A stretch of 64,000 nt of DNA from Acidicapsa acidisoli (GTDB lineage: Bacteria > Acidobacteriota > Terriglobia > Terriglobales > Acidobacteriaceae): positions 186,001 to 250,000 of the forward strand of contig NZ_JAGSYI010000003.1 of assembly GCF_025685625.1 (NCBI RefSeq), in the 5' to 3' direction. How positions within the stretch are numbered: position 1 is the stretch's first letter; every line of letters begins with the position of its first letter. A program made the position numbers and the translations under genes. Positions 8,618-16,884 of this stretch are shown in pieces. The notes under the pieces were generated by a model. It was given only the letters and a program-made list of their open reading frames with translations. It was not told the origin of the DNA and made no database searches.

Positions 8618-9580
8618 TCAAACCACCGGTTGATCCGGCAACCGACGGCGCCATCGATACGCAGTAATCGAGTTCTTCCAAAAGTATTTCTCCATAGCAA
8701 CCGCGCCTTTCTCCGAAACATATCGATGGACGATGCCAAGTGTTTCCGCATAACCTGCGACATGGTCGCTGTTCGGCCAATCACTGCCAAAGAGAATACG
8801 ATCTTCCCCGAAGAGATCCCACAGCGCGTCCAGTCTGTCTCGGTAGAACGATGGGTCTGTCTGCAACCGATTGCCTACGCGAACAGGAACCTCCGATAGC
8901 TTCATGAACACGCCCGCGTTCTGACTCAGCGATTTAAGAGTTGTCCAGTACTGCCTGCGTGCGGTTGGTTCTGCTGGAATCACGGCATTGGGCAAGTGAT
9001 CAATCACAATCCGCAGCTCTGGAACCTGCTGCGAAACGGCGAGAATAGCTTCGATCAATCGCGCATCGGGATTTGCGCTGTCAAGTTCAAGCCCTGCTGC
9101 GGCAAGCAGCCGAAGATCGGCAATAAATCCCGGCTTCTTCGCATCCGCATATAGATCTCGATCCCATAGGTTGCCATATCGAATTCCAACGAAGAGCGGG
9201 TTCGCATGTAGCCTCTCCAACTCTCGCGCAAAATCCGGAGTCCCCGGAACGAGATTTCCGACTACGCCAACAATCACAGGGTTTTCGGCTGCTTGTTTCA
9301 AAACCCAGTCATTATCAGATTCGATTGGGCTGGCTTCCACTGCGATAGCGCCGACCACTCCGAACTCCCGAGTGATCCGCTCATAGCGGTTCGGACTCGC
9401 CGGCTTATATAGAACCTCATCCGTCTTCGGCGGCCACGGCACGCCAGCTACTCGCGTGGTATCGAATAAGTGAATGTGGCTGTCGATGATTGGAATTGTG
9501 CGTTGTGCCTCTGCTATCACGCCAGCAGCGCGTGTAAGGGCAACTCCCGCCACTATTTTTAGAACTTCTCGTCTGTCCAT
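8618..9580 (-). CDS. Exported amidohydrolase-family hydrolase (Amidohydro_2)
   Basis: This 320-residue TIM-barrel hydrolase of the Amidohydro_2 group includes lactonases and 2-pyrone-4,6-dicarboxylate hydrolase. After a leader (MDRREVLKIVAGVALTRAAG) the barrel opens with the metal-binding IIDSHIHLFD. A conserved PELRIVIDHLP segment follows at mid-length, and the late aspartate motif ILFGSDWPNSDH closes the site. The single DRR before a hydrophobic stretch resembles a Tat-like signal but lacks the twin-arginine consensus, so the export route is uncertain. Related Acidobacteriota proteins are annotated as amidohydrolases of unknown substrate. The gene is convergent with the phosphoesterase gene. 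Confidence 0.82.
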   Translation of the reverse strand: MDRREVLKIVAGVALTRAAGVIAEAQRTIPIIDSHIHLFDTTRVAGVPWPPKTDEVLYKPASPNRYERITREFGVVGAIAVEASPIESDNDWVLKQAAENPVIVGVVGNLVPGTPDFARELERLHANPLFVGIRYGNLWDRDLYADAKKPGFIADLRLLAAAGLELDSANPDARLIEAILAVSQQVPELRIVIDHLPNAVIPAEPTARRQYWTTLKSLSQNAGVFMKLSEVPVRVGNRLQTDPSFYRDRLDALWDLFGEDRILFGSDWPNSDHVAGYAETLGIVHRYVSEKGAVAMEKYFWKNSITAYRWRRRLPDQPVV

Positions 9581-9722
9581 TTGCCGCCCGAGAGAATATC
9601 AACCAGAGAGCTAAATATATCTCATGGAAGATAATTCTCTCGAAGCGTCAGTGAGGGTTGCCCTGCCTTGTCAACAAACAGAATCGAGATTCCGTATCAC
9701 GATTGTCGATGCTGACCGGCTC

Positions 9723-10631
9723 CTAGAACGGCATGCGTGCCGTGAAAACCAGGAGATGATTCTGGCTGTGGAAGTGGGTTACGGCGATTTCCTCGCCGGC
9801 GCCAAAGGTCAGCCCCAACCTGCCGGGTTTGCCGCTTGCGTCATGCGTCAATGGAACGCGCCCAATGATCAAACCAGGGGTCACATAGGAAGTTGTTTTG
9901 CCGTCGCTTGATCCGCCCTTGAAGAAGCTCGTATTAGACTCGACCTCGGGCCAGAAGAGACGCGCAACGCCCGTGCTGGCCAGACGATATTGCGCCACGT
10001 TGTTCCAGGTGATGGTGTGCCCCAGTCCCTTGGAGTTGGTTACGGGCAGCGAGCCACCGGCCGTCGATGTCAGGTCGAACAGACCCCATCCCTTGCCCAC
10101 CGCCAAAGTTGGAGTCACGACCGCGCAGCAGCTTCCATTGCCGCTTTGGCTGGTTGGCAGCGTGGCCGCGAAAAAGCCTGTGACGATGGCATTGCCGTGC
10201 TCTTCGTTACGCGCAAAAAATCGAAATTTTGAATTGAAGGAGACGTCGCCCCAGCCACTCTTATCGCCAGGCGCGTCGTGTGTTTCATACGGCGGAAGAT
10301 TGAAGAGTAATTCGATGCGCCGCGCCGGAATGATCTCCAGTCCCTTGCTGTTGTCGTAGAGCCAGGTGGCATAGCCCGCGCCGTTGTACTGGCGCAGAAA
10401 GTCAGTGCGGAACTCCTGTTCGAGACGCGGCGTCACGGTCACGAGCGGCGTGATCCAATGCGGCTGCTCTGCCTGGGTAGCGCTTACGCGAGCCTGATAG
10501 CGGGCAAAAAAGGAATCCTGAGCTTGTGCGGAAGCAAGGCCGGAGGCGAGAAGCGCGGCTAGACCCAGCCGGAGGAAGAATGCTGGCCTGCAAATGCAGG
10601 CGACTGCGGGGCGAAGAATTGTGCTGCTCAT
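9723..10631 (-). CDS. Putative outer-membrane beta-barrel protein
   Basis: This 302-residue protein has a clear signal peptide (FFLRLGLAALLASGLASAQA). Alternating polar/aromatic strands fill the rest (RIELLFNLPPYE, GDVSFNSKFRFFARNEE, TSYVTPGLIIGRVPL), and the protein ends in a phenylalanine (VFTARMPF), the usual outer-membrane sorting signal. The pattern resembles transporters of the MetA/phenol-degradation barrel type, though I would not assign a substrate. A pair of adjacent cysteines (GSCCAVV) is notable. The promoter region shared with the divergent HTH-TOBE gene contains the inverted repeat at 10652-10684. Confidence 0.65.
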   Translation of the reverse strand: MSSTILRPAVACICRPAFFLRLGLAALLASGLASAQAQDSFFARYQARVSATQAEQPHWITPLVTVTPRLEQEFRTDFLRQYNGAGYATWLYDNSKGLEIIPARRIELLFNLPPYETHDAPGDKSGWGDVSFNSKFRFFARNEEHGNAIVTGFFAATLPTSQSGNGSCCAVVTPTLAVGKGWGLFDLTSTAGGSLPVTNSKGLGHTITWNNVAQYRLASTGVARLFWPEVESNTSFFKGGSSDGKTTSYVTPGLIIGRVPLTHDASGKPGRLGLTFGAGEEIAVTHFHSQNHLLVFTARMPF

Positions 10632-10651
10632 TTAACGATTTTATATGCTTT

Positions 10652-10684
10652 GTATTATCGAATCTAGCTAAATGTTCGTAATAC
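10652..10684. promoter_or_regulatory. Inverted repeat between barrel protein and HTH-TOBE gene
   Basis: GTATTATCGAA (10652-10662) and TTCGTAATAC (10675-10684) form an imperfect inverted repeat. The second arm also contains the dyad TCGTA-A-TACGA. It lies 20-50 bp upstream of the barrel gene start and near the HTH-TOBE gene, so it is a candidate operator. Confidence 0.35.
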
Positions 10685-10819
10685 GATCCATCCGTGATCT
10701 GCGGATTACCTGGACGCTCGAAGGACACCTGTACCGCTTCGAACCGCAATCGGTATATTCTTCGGTCATCGCATCTCGCAGGGGCGCATTGCCTGTGAGT
10801 TTCGATACGAGGTGGTTCG

Positions 10820-11233
10820 ATGCCGGATGTGAATCTTCTTCTCAAGCCCCGTGAGGCTGCCGCAGCTCTCGGCGTAAGCTACGCAACGCTCAAACAGTGG
10901 ATTCTCGCCGGAAAGATCACAACAACCAAGACGCCGGGCGGACATCATCGCGTGCCGCAGAGCGCGCTTACGCCGATGCTCAAGTCCGCTCCGACCAAGC
11001 CTCGCATCGAGTCCCGCGAACGCTTCCGCAATGTCAGCGGGCGCAATCAGCTGATTGGCAAGATCGTTGAAGTGAAGTTCAGCGGACTGCTGGCGCAGGT
11101 CGTGCTGGCGATCGGCGATCAGCAGATCACCTCAATTATCACGGCTGACGCAGCCCGCGAAATGCAGTTGCGCAAAGGGCAGACTGCAGCGGCGCTGATG
11201 AAATCGACGGAAGTGATGATTGTGCGCGTATAG
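10820..11233 (+). CDS. HTH-TOBE molybdate-type DNA-binding protein
   Basis: This 137-residue two-domain protein carries a MerR/excisionase-type HTH at residues 1-55 (LKPREAAAALGVSYATLKQW, then TPGGHHRVPQSAL). A single TOBE/Mop domain at about residues 70-137 (SGRNQLIGKIVEVKFSGLLAQ, LRKGQTAAALMKSTEVMIV) has the fold that binds molybdate or tungstate oxyanions. The combination resembles a compact ModE-like sensor with a different DNA-binding head. No mod transporter is adjacent. A GAGGTGG ribosome-binding site fixes the start. The gene is divergent from the barrel protein, which may be its target, though that is inferred. Confidence 0.85.
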   Translation: MPDVNLLLKPREAAAALGVSYATLKQWILAGKITTTKTPGGHHRVPQSALTPMLKSAPTKPRIESRERFRNVSGRNQLIGKIVEVKFSGLLAQVVLAIGDQQITSIITADAAREMQLRKGQTAAALMKSTEVMIVRV

Positions 11234-11277
11234 GATTGCGGCTTCGAGCTTTGCCTCGGCTCTGCTAAACTCCGCCC

Positions 11278-13299
11278 ATGCGTCTCTTCCATTCAGCCAG
11301 CGCTGTTATTGCTATTGTTGTTGCGGTCTTGTCGTTCGCCGCAATGCCCCTCCCCGCACAACAGGCGCAACTCGACGTTACGGTCAAGGATGTCACTGGG
11401 GCGGTTGTGCCAGGCGCGGTTATCCAGATCGATCCGACACCTTGTGCAGCCGAAACCACCGAGAAGGCGGATGTCCAGGGTAAGGCGGTGATCGGCGCGC
11501 ACCCAGGCAGGCATACGATCGTCGTAAAGGCGCAGGGTTTTGTGCCTTGGTCGCAGCAGATTGATGTGATGGATGGAACCAGGCAGCCCGTCATTACCGC
11601 GCTCGCGATTGGAGGGGGAAGCACCGTTGAAGTGCAAGTCATGCCAGAGCTGATCCTTTTCGGTGGGACGATTCTCACCGGGAACTGCCTTGCCGAAAAC
11701 AAGCCGCAGATTGTTACCTCAATAGCCTTTGCAAATGGCAAAGTGCTGGCCGTCGGCTCAGACGATGACATCAAGCGAATCGCTGGGCCACAGACGTGGC
11801 TCCACGATCTCAATGGAGCATTTGTTATGCCGGGGTTGAATGATGCGCATGTGCACCTTGGCGGCGCGGGGCAGACCAAGCTCAATGTGGACTTGACCGG
11901 CTCGAAGTCGCTCGACGAAATGCTGCGACGCGTTCAGGCGAAAGCAAACGAAAGCCCGGCTGGACACTGGCTCACTGGCGGAGGATGGGACCATACGCTT
12001 TGGGCGAACAAGACACTACCCACGCGGCAGGATCTGGATCGAGTTACAAGTGGTCATCCGACGCTGCTGGAGCGGATCGACGGGCACATCGCCGTGGCCA
12101 ATTCTGCGGCCCTGGCTGCGGCGGGAATCACGGGCAAGACGAAAGCTCCGCAGGGCGGCGCGATTGATCTCGACGCAAGCCGGGAGCCTACCGGCATTCT
12201 GCGCGACACGGCGATGGAAGTGGCAGAAAAGACCATTCCGCCGCCCTCGCATGAGGATCGGCGGCACGGACTGGAACTTGCCATTCAGGATGCCGTTTCG
12301 CATGGCCTTACTTCGGTGCAGGATTACTCGGATTGGCAGGATTTTCTCGTCTTCGAGGAACTTGAAAAAGAGAACAAGCTTCCGCTGCGCATCAGCGAAT
12401 GGCTGACTTTCAATGATCCGATCGACGTGTTGAAGGAGCATCGCTCGCATCATGACGTGAACGATCCGATGCTGCATACGGGCATGTTGAAGGGCTTCAT
12501 GGATGGCTCGCTCGGCTCGCACACAGCGGCGATGAAAGCGCCTTATGCCGATGAACCAAATAACTCCGGACTGCCGCGATACGACCAGGCGAAGCTGAAT
12601 GCGATGGCCGTTGAGCGCGCTCAGGCTGGCTTCCAGCTTGGCTTTCACGCCATCGGCGATAGGGCCGCGGCCATGGCTCTTGACGCTTTCTCGCAGACTT
12701 ACGACGCTTGCCCCGAACTTGCACCGCAGGACAAGAATCCATACAAGGTTTCGCGCTGCTGGCCTACCGTGTCGCAGGGCCACCGTGACCGCGTTGAACA
12801 TGCGCAGGTCGTCGATCCGGCGGACATTGCGCGCTTCGCCAAACTTGGTGTGATTGCTTCGATGCAGCCGAATCACTTGCTCACCGACATGAACTGGGCG
12901 ATGGATCGACTGGGCCCGGAGCGCGCTACGCATTCGTATGCTTGGAAAGCGTTTCTTGATGCGGGTGTGGTTGTAGCCTTTGGCACCGACTATCCTGTGG
13001 AGCCGGTCACACCGTTTCGCGGCCTTTATGCGGCTGTAACGCGAACCAACGAAGACGGGACGAAGAGCTATTTCCCCAAGGATGCGCTGACTCGCGCCCA
13101 GGCTCTTTATGCTTACACGCAAGGTTCTGCTTATGCCGAATTTGCGGAGAAGCGCAAAGGAAAGCTGGAACCGGGATACGAGGCCGACTTCATTCTGCTG
13201 GACCGCAATCTGCTCACAGTTCCTGCGCATGAGATTCTCGGAACCAAGGTGCTTGAAACCGTTGTTGGCGGCAAAACTGTCTACAAGGCACAACCGTGA
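11278..13299 (+). CDS. Exported YtcJ-type amidohydrolase with N-terminal regulatory-like domain
   Basis: This 673-residue enzyme begins with a signal peptide (residues 1-30, ending PLPAQQ). A transthyretin-like carboxypeptidase-regulatory domain follows at about 30-115 (LDVTVKDVTGAVVPGAVIQI to HTIVVKAQGFVPW). The amidohydrolase barrel of the YtcJ group fills the rest: GAFVMPGLNDAHVHLGG binds metal, and HAIGDRAA, DRVEHAQ and FGTDYPVEP are the later ligands and active-site segments. The domain ends with LEPGYEADFILLDRN. YtcJ-type enzymes are metal hydrolases of poorly known amide or ester substrates. The N-terminal domain is extra relative to the family and may bind a surface or peptidoglycan. 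The stop overlaps the GTG start of the EamA transporter, implying coupling. Confidence 0.88.
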   Translation: MRLFHSASAVIAIVVAVLSFAAMPLPAQQAQLDVTVKDVTGAVVPGAVIQIDPTPCAAETTEKADVQGKAVIGAHPGRHTIVVKAQGFVPWSQQIDVMDGTRQPVITALAIGGGSTVEVQVMPELILFGGTILTGNCLAENKPQIVTSIAFANGKVLAVGSDDDIKRIAGPQTWLHDLNGAFVMPGLNDAHVHLGGAGQTKLNVDLTGSKSLDEMLRRVQAKANESPAGHWLTGGGWDHTLWANKTLPTRQDLDRVTSGHPTLLERIDGHIAVANSAALAAAGITGKTKAPQGGAIDLDASREPTGILRDTAMEVAEKTIPPPSHEDRRHGLELAIQDAVSHGLTSVQDYSDWQDFLVFEELEKENKLPLRISEWLTFNDPIDVLKEHRSHHDVNDPMLHTGMLKGFMDGSLGSHTAAMKAPYADEPNNSGLPRYDQAKLNAMAVERAQAGFQLGFHAIGDRAAAMALDAFSQTYDACPELAPQDKNPYKVSRCWPTVSQGHRDRVEHAQVVDPADIARFAKLGVIASMQPNHLLTDMNWAMDRLGPERATHSYAWKAFLDAGVVVAFGTDYPVEPVTPFRGLYAAVTRTNEDGTKSYFPKDALTRAQALYAYTQGSAYAEFAEKRKGKLEPGYEADFILLDRNLLTVPAHEILGTKVLETVVGGKTVYKAQP

Positions 13300-14219
13300 A
13301 ACTCCGCGCGTATCTTCTGATGCTCTTCACGGTCGCCGTATGGGGCACGACGTTTGTGCTGGTCAAGGACGCGCTTGCGGATGCAACGCCGCTTGCCTTC
13401 AACCTGGCGCGCATGGTGTTGGCGTTCCTGGCGCTTTCGATTGCTTATCGGCGTCACTGGCGTGAGGTGAGCCGAGGCCAGTTGATAGCGGGCGCGGTTG
13501 TCGGATTTTTCCTGGCGATGGGGTACCAGTTTCAGACGGCTGGTCTGGTCAAGACGACTCCTTCGAAGTCCGCGTTCATTACTGGCCTGGTGGTGGTTCT
13601 GGTGCCTCTGTTTTCGGTGATTCCGTGGCTGCGGCCGCCAGGCGCGAAGGCTCCGCGCTGGAATTCGTTTCTTGGCGCGCTGCTGGCTTTCGCGGGCATT
13701 TTGTTGTTAACTCTGCCAGCCAATGCTGTTGGTAAACAGGCCGGTCTGTTGCCGGATTTTACTTCGGTCAATATTGGCGATCTGCTTACCTTTGGCTGTG
13801 CGATTGGGTTTGCCTTTCACTGCCTGGCTCTGGGTCATGCTTCGCCGCGCATCCACTTTCAACCGCTGGCTTTATTGCAGGTGGGCTTCTGCGCATTTTT
13901 TATGGCGGTTAGTCTGCCGTTGATTGAGCATCCGCAGATGCATCTTACTTTGCGTCTTTGCGTGGCACTTGCAGTTGCGGCGGTACTGGCTACGGCTGCG
14001 GCGTTCTCTATTCAAAGCTGGGCTCAGTCGGTGCTGCCGGCGACGCACACAGCTCTGCTGATGACGCTGGAGCCGGTCTTTGCGTGGATCACCTCTTTCC
14101 TTGTGATGGGCGAACGGCTGGGTGTTCGTCCGGCGTCAGGCGCGATTCTTATCCTGGCTGGAATTGCGCTGACGGAGCTGGTTCCTCAGCCTCATGTGCC
14201 GACGGCGCATGAGGCTTGA
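13296..14219 (+). CDS. EamA/DMT-family transporter
   Basis: This 307-residue integral membrane protein has about ten hydrophobic segments in two homologous EamA halves (LLMLFTVAVWGTTFVLVKDA opens the first, and SIQSWAQSVLPATHTALLM with LILAGIALTEL lies in the second). DMT proteins export or import small metabolites, and the substrate cannot be inferred from sequence. The GTG start at 13296 overlaps the amidohydrolase stop by 4 bp, so the pair is probably an operon in which the transporter moves a substrate or product of the hydrolase (inference). Confidence 0.9.
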   Translation: MKLRAYLLMLFTVAVWGTTFVLVKDALADATPLAFNLARMVLAFLALSIAYRRHWREVSRGQLIAGAVVGFFLAMGYQFQTAGLVKTTPSKSAFITGLVVVLVPLFSVIPWLRPPGAKAPRWNSFLGALLAFAGILLLTLPANAVGKQAGLLPDFTSVNIGDLLTFGCAIGFAFHCLALGHASPRIHFQPLALLQVGFCAFFMAVSLPLIEHPQMHLTLRLCVALAVAAVLATAAAFSIQSWAQSVLPATHTALLMTLEPVFAWITSFLVMGERLGVRPASGAILILAGIALTELVPQPHVPTAHEA

Positions 14220-14240
14220 TGCGGGTGTGAAACATCGGAG

Positions 14241-14256
14241 TGTTCCACGTGGAACA
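14241..14256. promoter_or_regulatory. parS centromere-like site (ParB-binding palindrome)
   Basis: TGTTCCACGTGGAACA is a perfect 16-bp palindrome identical in form to chromosomal parS sites (Bacillus consensus TGTTTCACGTGAAACA, with the C/G variant used in several proteobacteria). It lies between genes, 21 bp after the EamA stop. parS sites nucleate ParB loading and condensin recruitment and usually cluster near oriC. I saw no second copy in this window. Confidence 0.8.
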
Positions 14257-14454
14257 ATTCTCTTGTGTTTTTTGCCTCAAGAGATGTCAAGCGAGTCATG
14301 GTGGATGTGGTTGGATGCGAATGACTTATATTTGCAGGGAATTTCGGGTATTTGTGCCTCCGTTTTTATCGGCATTTGCGGATATCGCGCGCACGCTATA
14401 TTCGCACTGAGCGGCCGAATGTCACGCCTCATCGATCGCCCCGGGCAATGATGT

Positions 14455-14847
14455 CTACGGAATGATGAAGGCTCCGGGAATCTTTGCGTCCAGGGTTGCC
14501 AAAGTCGCGCCGTGAGCCTTTGCCAGTTGCACAAGGTGACCGTCTGTGGTTTGGCTGGCGGTCTTGACCCATCCAGGAAGATGCGAGATATCCTGACCGT
14601 CCTCGATCAGGCTGATTGAGTAACCGGGAGCTTCTTTGAGTTGCACCAGGAGCATTTTTGCTTGTGCCACGGTAAATCCGTAGGCCTGTGCCTGCACAAG
14701 TATTCGGACAAACCCGAGTTCCGTGATCGAACAGGTAAGCAATTGCAACGACGGTTGCGCTCGCAGCCAGACAGCCACCCTTTCATGAAACGCGTGTTCC
14801 AAGAGGCCGAGGGCGATTAAGGCGTTCACGTCCAGCAGATACTTCAC
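14455..14847 (-). CDS. PIN-domain ribonuclease toxin (VapC-like)
   Basis: This 130-residue PIN-domain protein shows the expected acidic set: D6 in KYLLDVNALIALG, E43 or nearby in CSITELGFVRIL, and the late aspartates TTDGHLVQLAKAH and ATLD. PIN toxins cleave tRNA or mRNA when their antitoxin is lost. The start codon overlaps the stop of the AbrB-type gene upstream, the standard antitoxin-toxin order and coupling. It is intact in length with no visible active-site loss. Confidence 0.9.
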   Translation of the reverse strand: MKYLLDVNALIALGLLEHAFHERVAVWLRAQPSLQLLTCSITELGFVRILVQAQAYGFTVAQAKMLLVQLKEAPGYSISLIEDGQDISHLPGWVKTASQTTDGHLVQLAKAHGATLATLDAKIPGAFIIP

Positions 14848-15101
14848 GGAAAGTCCGCTAGCATCTCTGCTACTTGTTCGCTGGTCAAAATCGGAGCGTC
14901 AGGACCAGCGGTCAATACGGGCAAGCCCGTGATCGGATCGGTAATGATCTTGAGTTCGCGCTTCCCCTGCCGCTGGGGCGTGAGAACAATGCGGCCTGAC
15001 TCGATGCTGGCATCGAGCGGATCGCCGGCGCGAATACCGAGTTTTCTGCGCAGCGGGCCGGGGAGAACGATTTGGCCTTTAGTGGAAACGCGCGTCTGCA
15101 T
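14844..15101 (-). CDS. AbrB/SpoVT-type antitoxin (VapB-like)
   Basis: This 85-residue protein has an N-terminal swapped-hairpin AbrB DNA-binding domain (TRVSTKGQIVLPGPLRRKLG, IRAGDPLDASIESGRIVL). The C-terminal tail ends in EQVAEMLADFP, which would wrap the PIN toxin. It overlaps vapC by 4 bp. By analogy with other pairs it should repress its own promoter. An alternative upstream start at 15139 adds a basic, unlikely extension. Confidence 0.88.
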   Translation of the reverse strand: MQTRVSTKGQIVLPGPLRRKLGIRAGDPLDASIESGRIVLTPQRQGKRELKIITDPITGLPVLTAGPDAPILTSEQVAEMLADFP

Positions 15102-15250
15102 GGTAAGACAATCTTACCCTCGCGGGCTTCCTGCGGCAAGGAGCGGAGTTCGCGGGGAAGATTCCAGCACCTCGCAAGTTTCCGTTGCGAGATGCGGGCT
15201 TGTTATTTTTCCTCTGCCACCTGAACTGGCCGGTGGTCAGGAATTTCCTC

Positions 15251-16654
15251 TTAATCTGTGTCGGGCGGCCGGTTGGATGGCTTCTGGTGCAGGAAGTGAT
15301 CGGTCGGAATGGTCTGAGTGATCGGTTCGAATGCCCGCGGCTTTTGCAAGAGATCGAAGCAGTCTCCGAGGTTGTTGGCGCGGCTGTCGGCGACTCCCAG
15401 GGTGGACAATCCAAAGATCGATTCGATGAATGCCGCGACGCTCGTGCTTTCGTACTGCACGTGAGAGACGTAGCCACGTTTTGCGTAGGGTGAGATGACC
15501 ATCATCGGAACCCGGACGCCGAGGCCCCAGTCGTCGAGTTGCGGCGGCGGGACATGGTCGTAGAAGCCGCCCCAATCGTCCCAATAGACGACGATTGCGG
15601 TCGAGTCCCAGAACTGACTTTGGCCGATTTCGTTCACGATGGATGCGACCCAGGACGGCCCTGCGGGGCTGCTTGTGCCGGGATGATCGGAGTTGGCAAA
15701 GTCCGGCACGACCCAGGTGACTGGGGCGAGAAAGCCGCCCTGAACGTCGCTGAGGATCTGCGTTTCGGGAGAGATCACTTTGGTGGTCCAGTCGCTGCTG
15801 TAACGGATGGTGGAGAAAGCATCATAGGCGGACCAGATATCGCCTAAATCGTCGATGGCCGGCGCGTAGAATCTCCAGTCCATTCCTTTGGCATCGAGTT
15901 CGCTTCCGAGTGTCGCATCGCTGAAGCACGGAAATACGCCCGGCCCCAGTTGGCGATTGGGGAGGAGAGTCGGCACGGTAGTTCCTGGAGGAGCGTCGCA
16001 GCCCCAGATGCTGGAATTCGGCAGATTAACAATGCTTGACCTGGCGGCGACAAGAAACTGGTGTGCATCGAAGCTGGAGTCAATTTGCGATGTGAAGAAT
16101 CTGTCTGCCAGGACGTAATTACTTGCCATGGCGAAGTAGGGCACGGTTTCGGATGGCTCGACGTAGCTGAACTCTGCGTTTGCCGGAATGCTGGTTGGAC
16201 AACTCCCGCTATAACAGGCCGGCGTGGGGCCGCCGTCCTTGTCGAAGCCGTTCATTGCGCCGTTGTTCCAGTCGGTGAGGAAGTCATTCAATTCGTGGCC
16301 GAGATCGTATCCGCCTTCGATGGGCAAAGGTTGCAACGGGATTGTGGAGCCGGAGGAGAGAGTTGCAGTCGAGACAGTATCGGCGCCGGGGAAGCCATGG
16401 AAGAGGTTGTCGAAGCTTCGATTTTCCTGAACGATCACCACGACGTGCTTGATCTTGCTGGAAAATTCGGGGCTCAAGCTAGTCCTGGGGTTCAGGGTAG
16501 CAGTCTTCGTGTTACATCCCAGGCAAGTGGAAAGTAATGCTGTTGTAACCAGAAGCAGCGCGGGCCTTGCCGGGAAATACCGGCGCGCTTTGCTTTGTAA
16601 GTAAGTCAGGCAACTCAAGTTAGGTAATTCCTTTTTTTTGAATTTTTTTTGCAT
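15251..16654 (-). CDS. Exported phosphoesterase (phospholipase C / acid phosphatase type)
   Basis: This protein of about 467 residues belongs to the PF04185 phosphoesterase family (phospholipase C, AcpA). After a basic start (MQKKFKKKE) a hydrophobic segment, [15 protein letters not shown], resembles a lipoprotein signal, though its lipobox is non-canonical. The catalytic opening [17 protein letters not shown] carries the metal-binding E-N and the conserved serine. [31 protein letters not shown] and [14 protein letters not shown] are further family motifs. The frame extends to 17308, but that part lies antisense to the neighbouring M28 gene. The start could also be ATG 16675. Substrates in the family are phospholipids or phosphomonoesters. 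Confidence 0.87.
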   Translation of the reverse strand: MQKKFKKKELPNLSCLTYLQSKARRYFPARPALLLVTTALLSTCLGCNTKTATLNPRTSLSPEFSSKIKHVVVIVQENRSFDNLFHGFPGADTVSTATLSSGSTIPLQPLPIEGGYDLGHELNDFLTDWNNGAMNGFDKDGGPTPACYSGSCPTSIPANAEFSYVEPSETVPYFAMASNYVLADRFFTSQIDSSFDAHQFLVAARSSIVNLPNSSIWGCDAPPGTTVPTLLPNRQLGPGVFPCFSDATLGSELDAKGMDWRFYAPAIDDLGDIWSAYDAFSTIRYSSDWTTKVISPETQILSDVQGGFLAPVTWVVPDFANSDHPGTSSPAGPSWVASIVNEIGQSQFWDSTAIVVYWDDWGGFYDHVPPPQLDDWGLGVRVPMMVISPYAKRGYVSHVQYESTSVAAFIESIFGLSTLGVADSRANNLGDCFDLLQKPRAFEPITQTIPTDHFLHQKPSNRPPDTD

Positions 16655-16884
16655 ACAGGTACGACTTTCTTGCATGACAAATGCTGCGGCCGCGATTGAC
16701 GAGCAGGGAATCACCGGGAACTCGCGAGCAAGGAGTTCCCTCAAGACGGTGATTGGGGGGAGAGTCACAGGGGAGTCCACTCCCCTGTGATGGGACGGGG
16801 AATGGGCTGGCGAGTTTACATGGCGCAGAACTAAATTTCTTCTGTATCTATAAGAAAGAGCGGGAGATGCCGAGACTTGCTGAA

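Noticed and set aside
12016-13293. 425-codon minus-strand ORF opposite the amidohydrolase
   Set aside because: It is arginine-rich and motif-free; the plus strand encodes the amidohydrolase.
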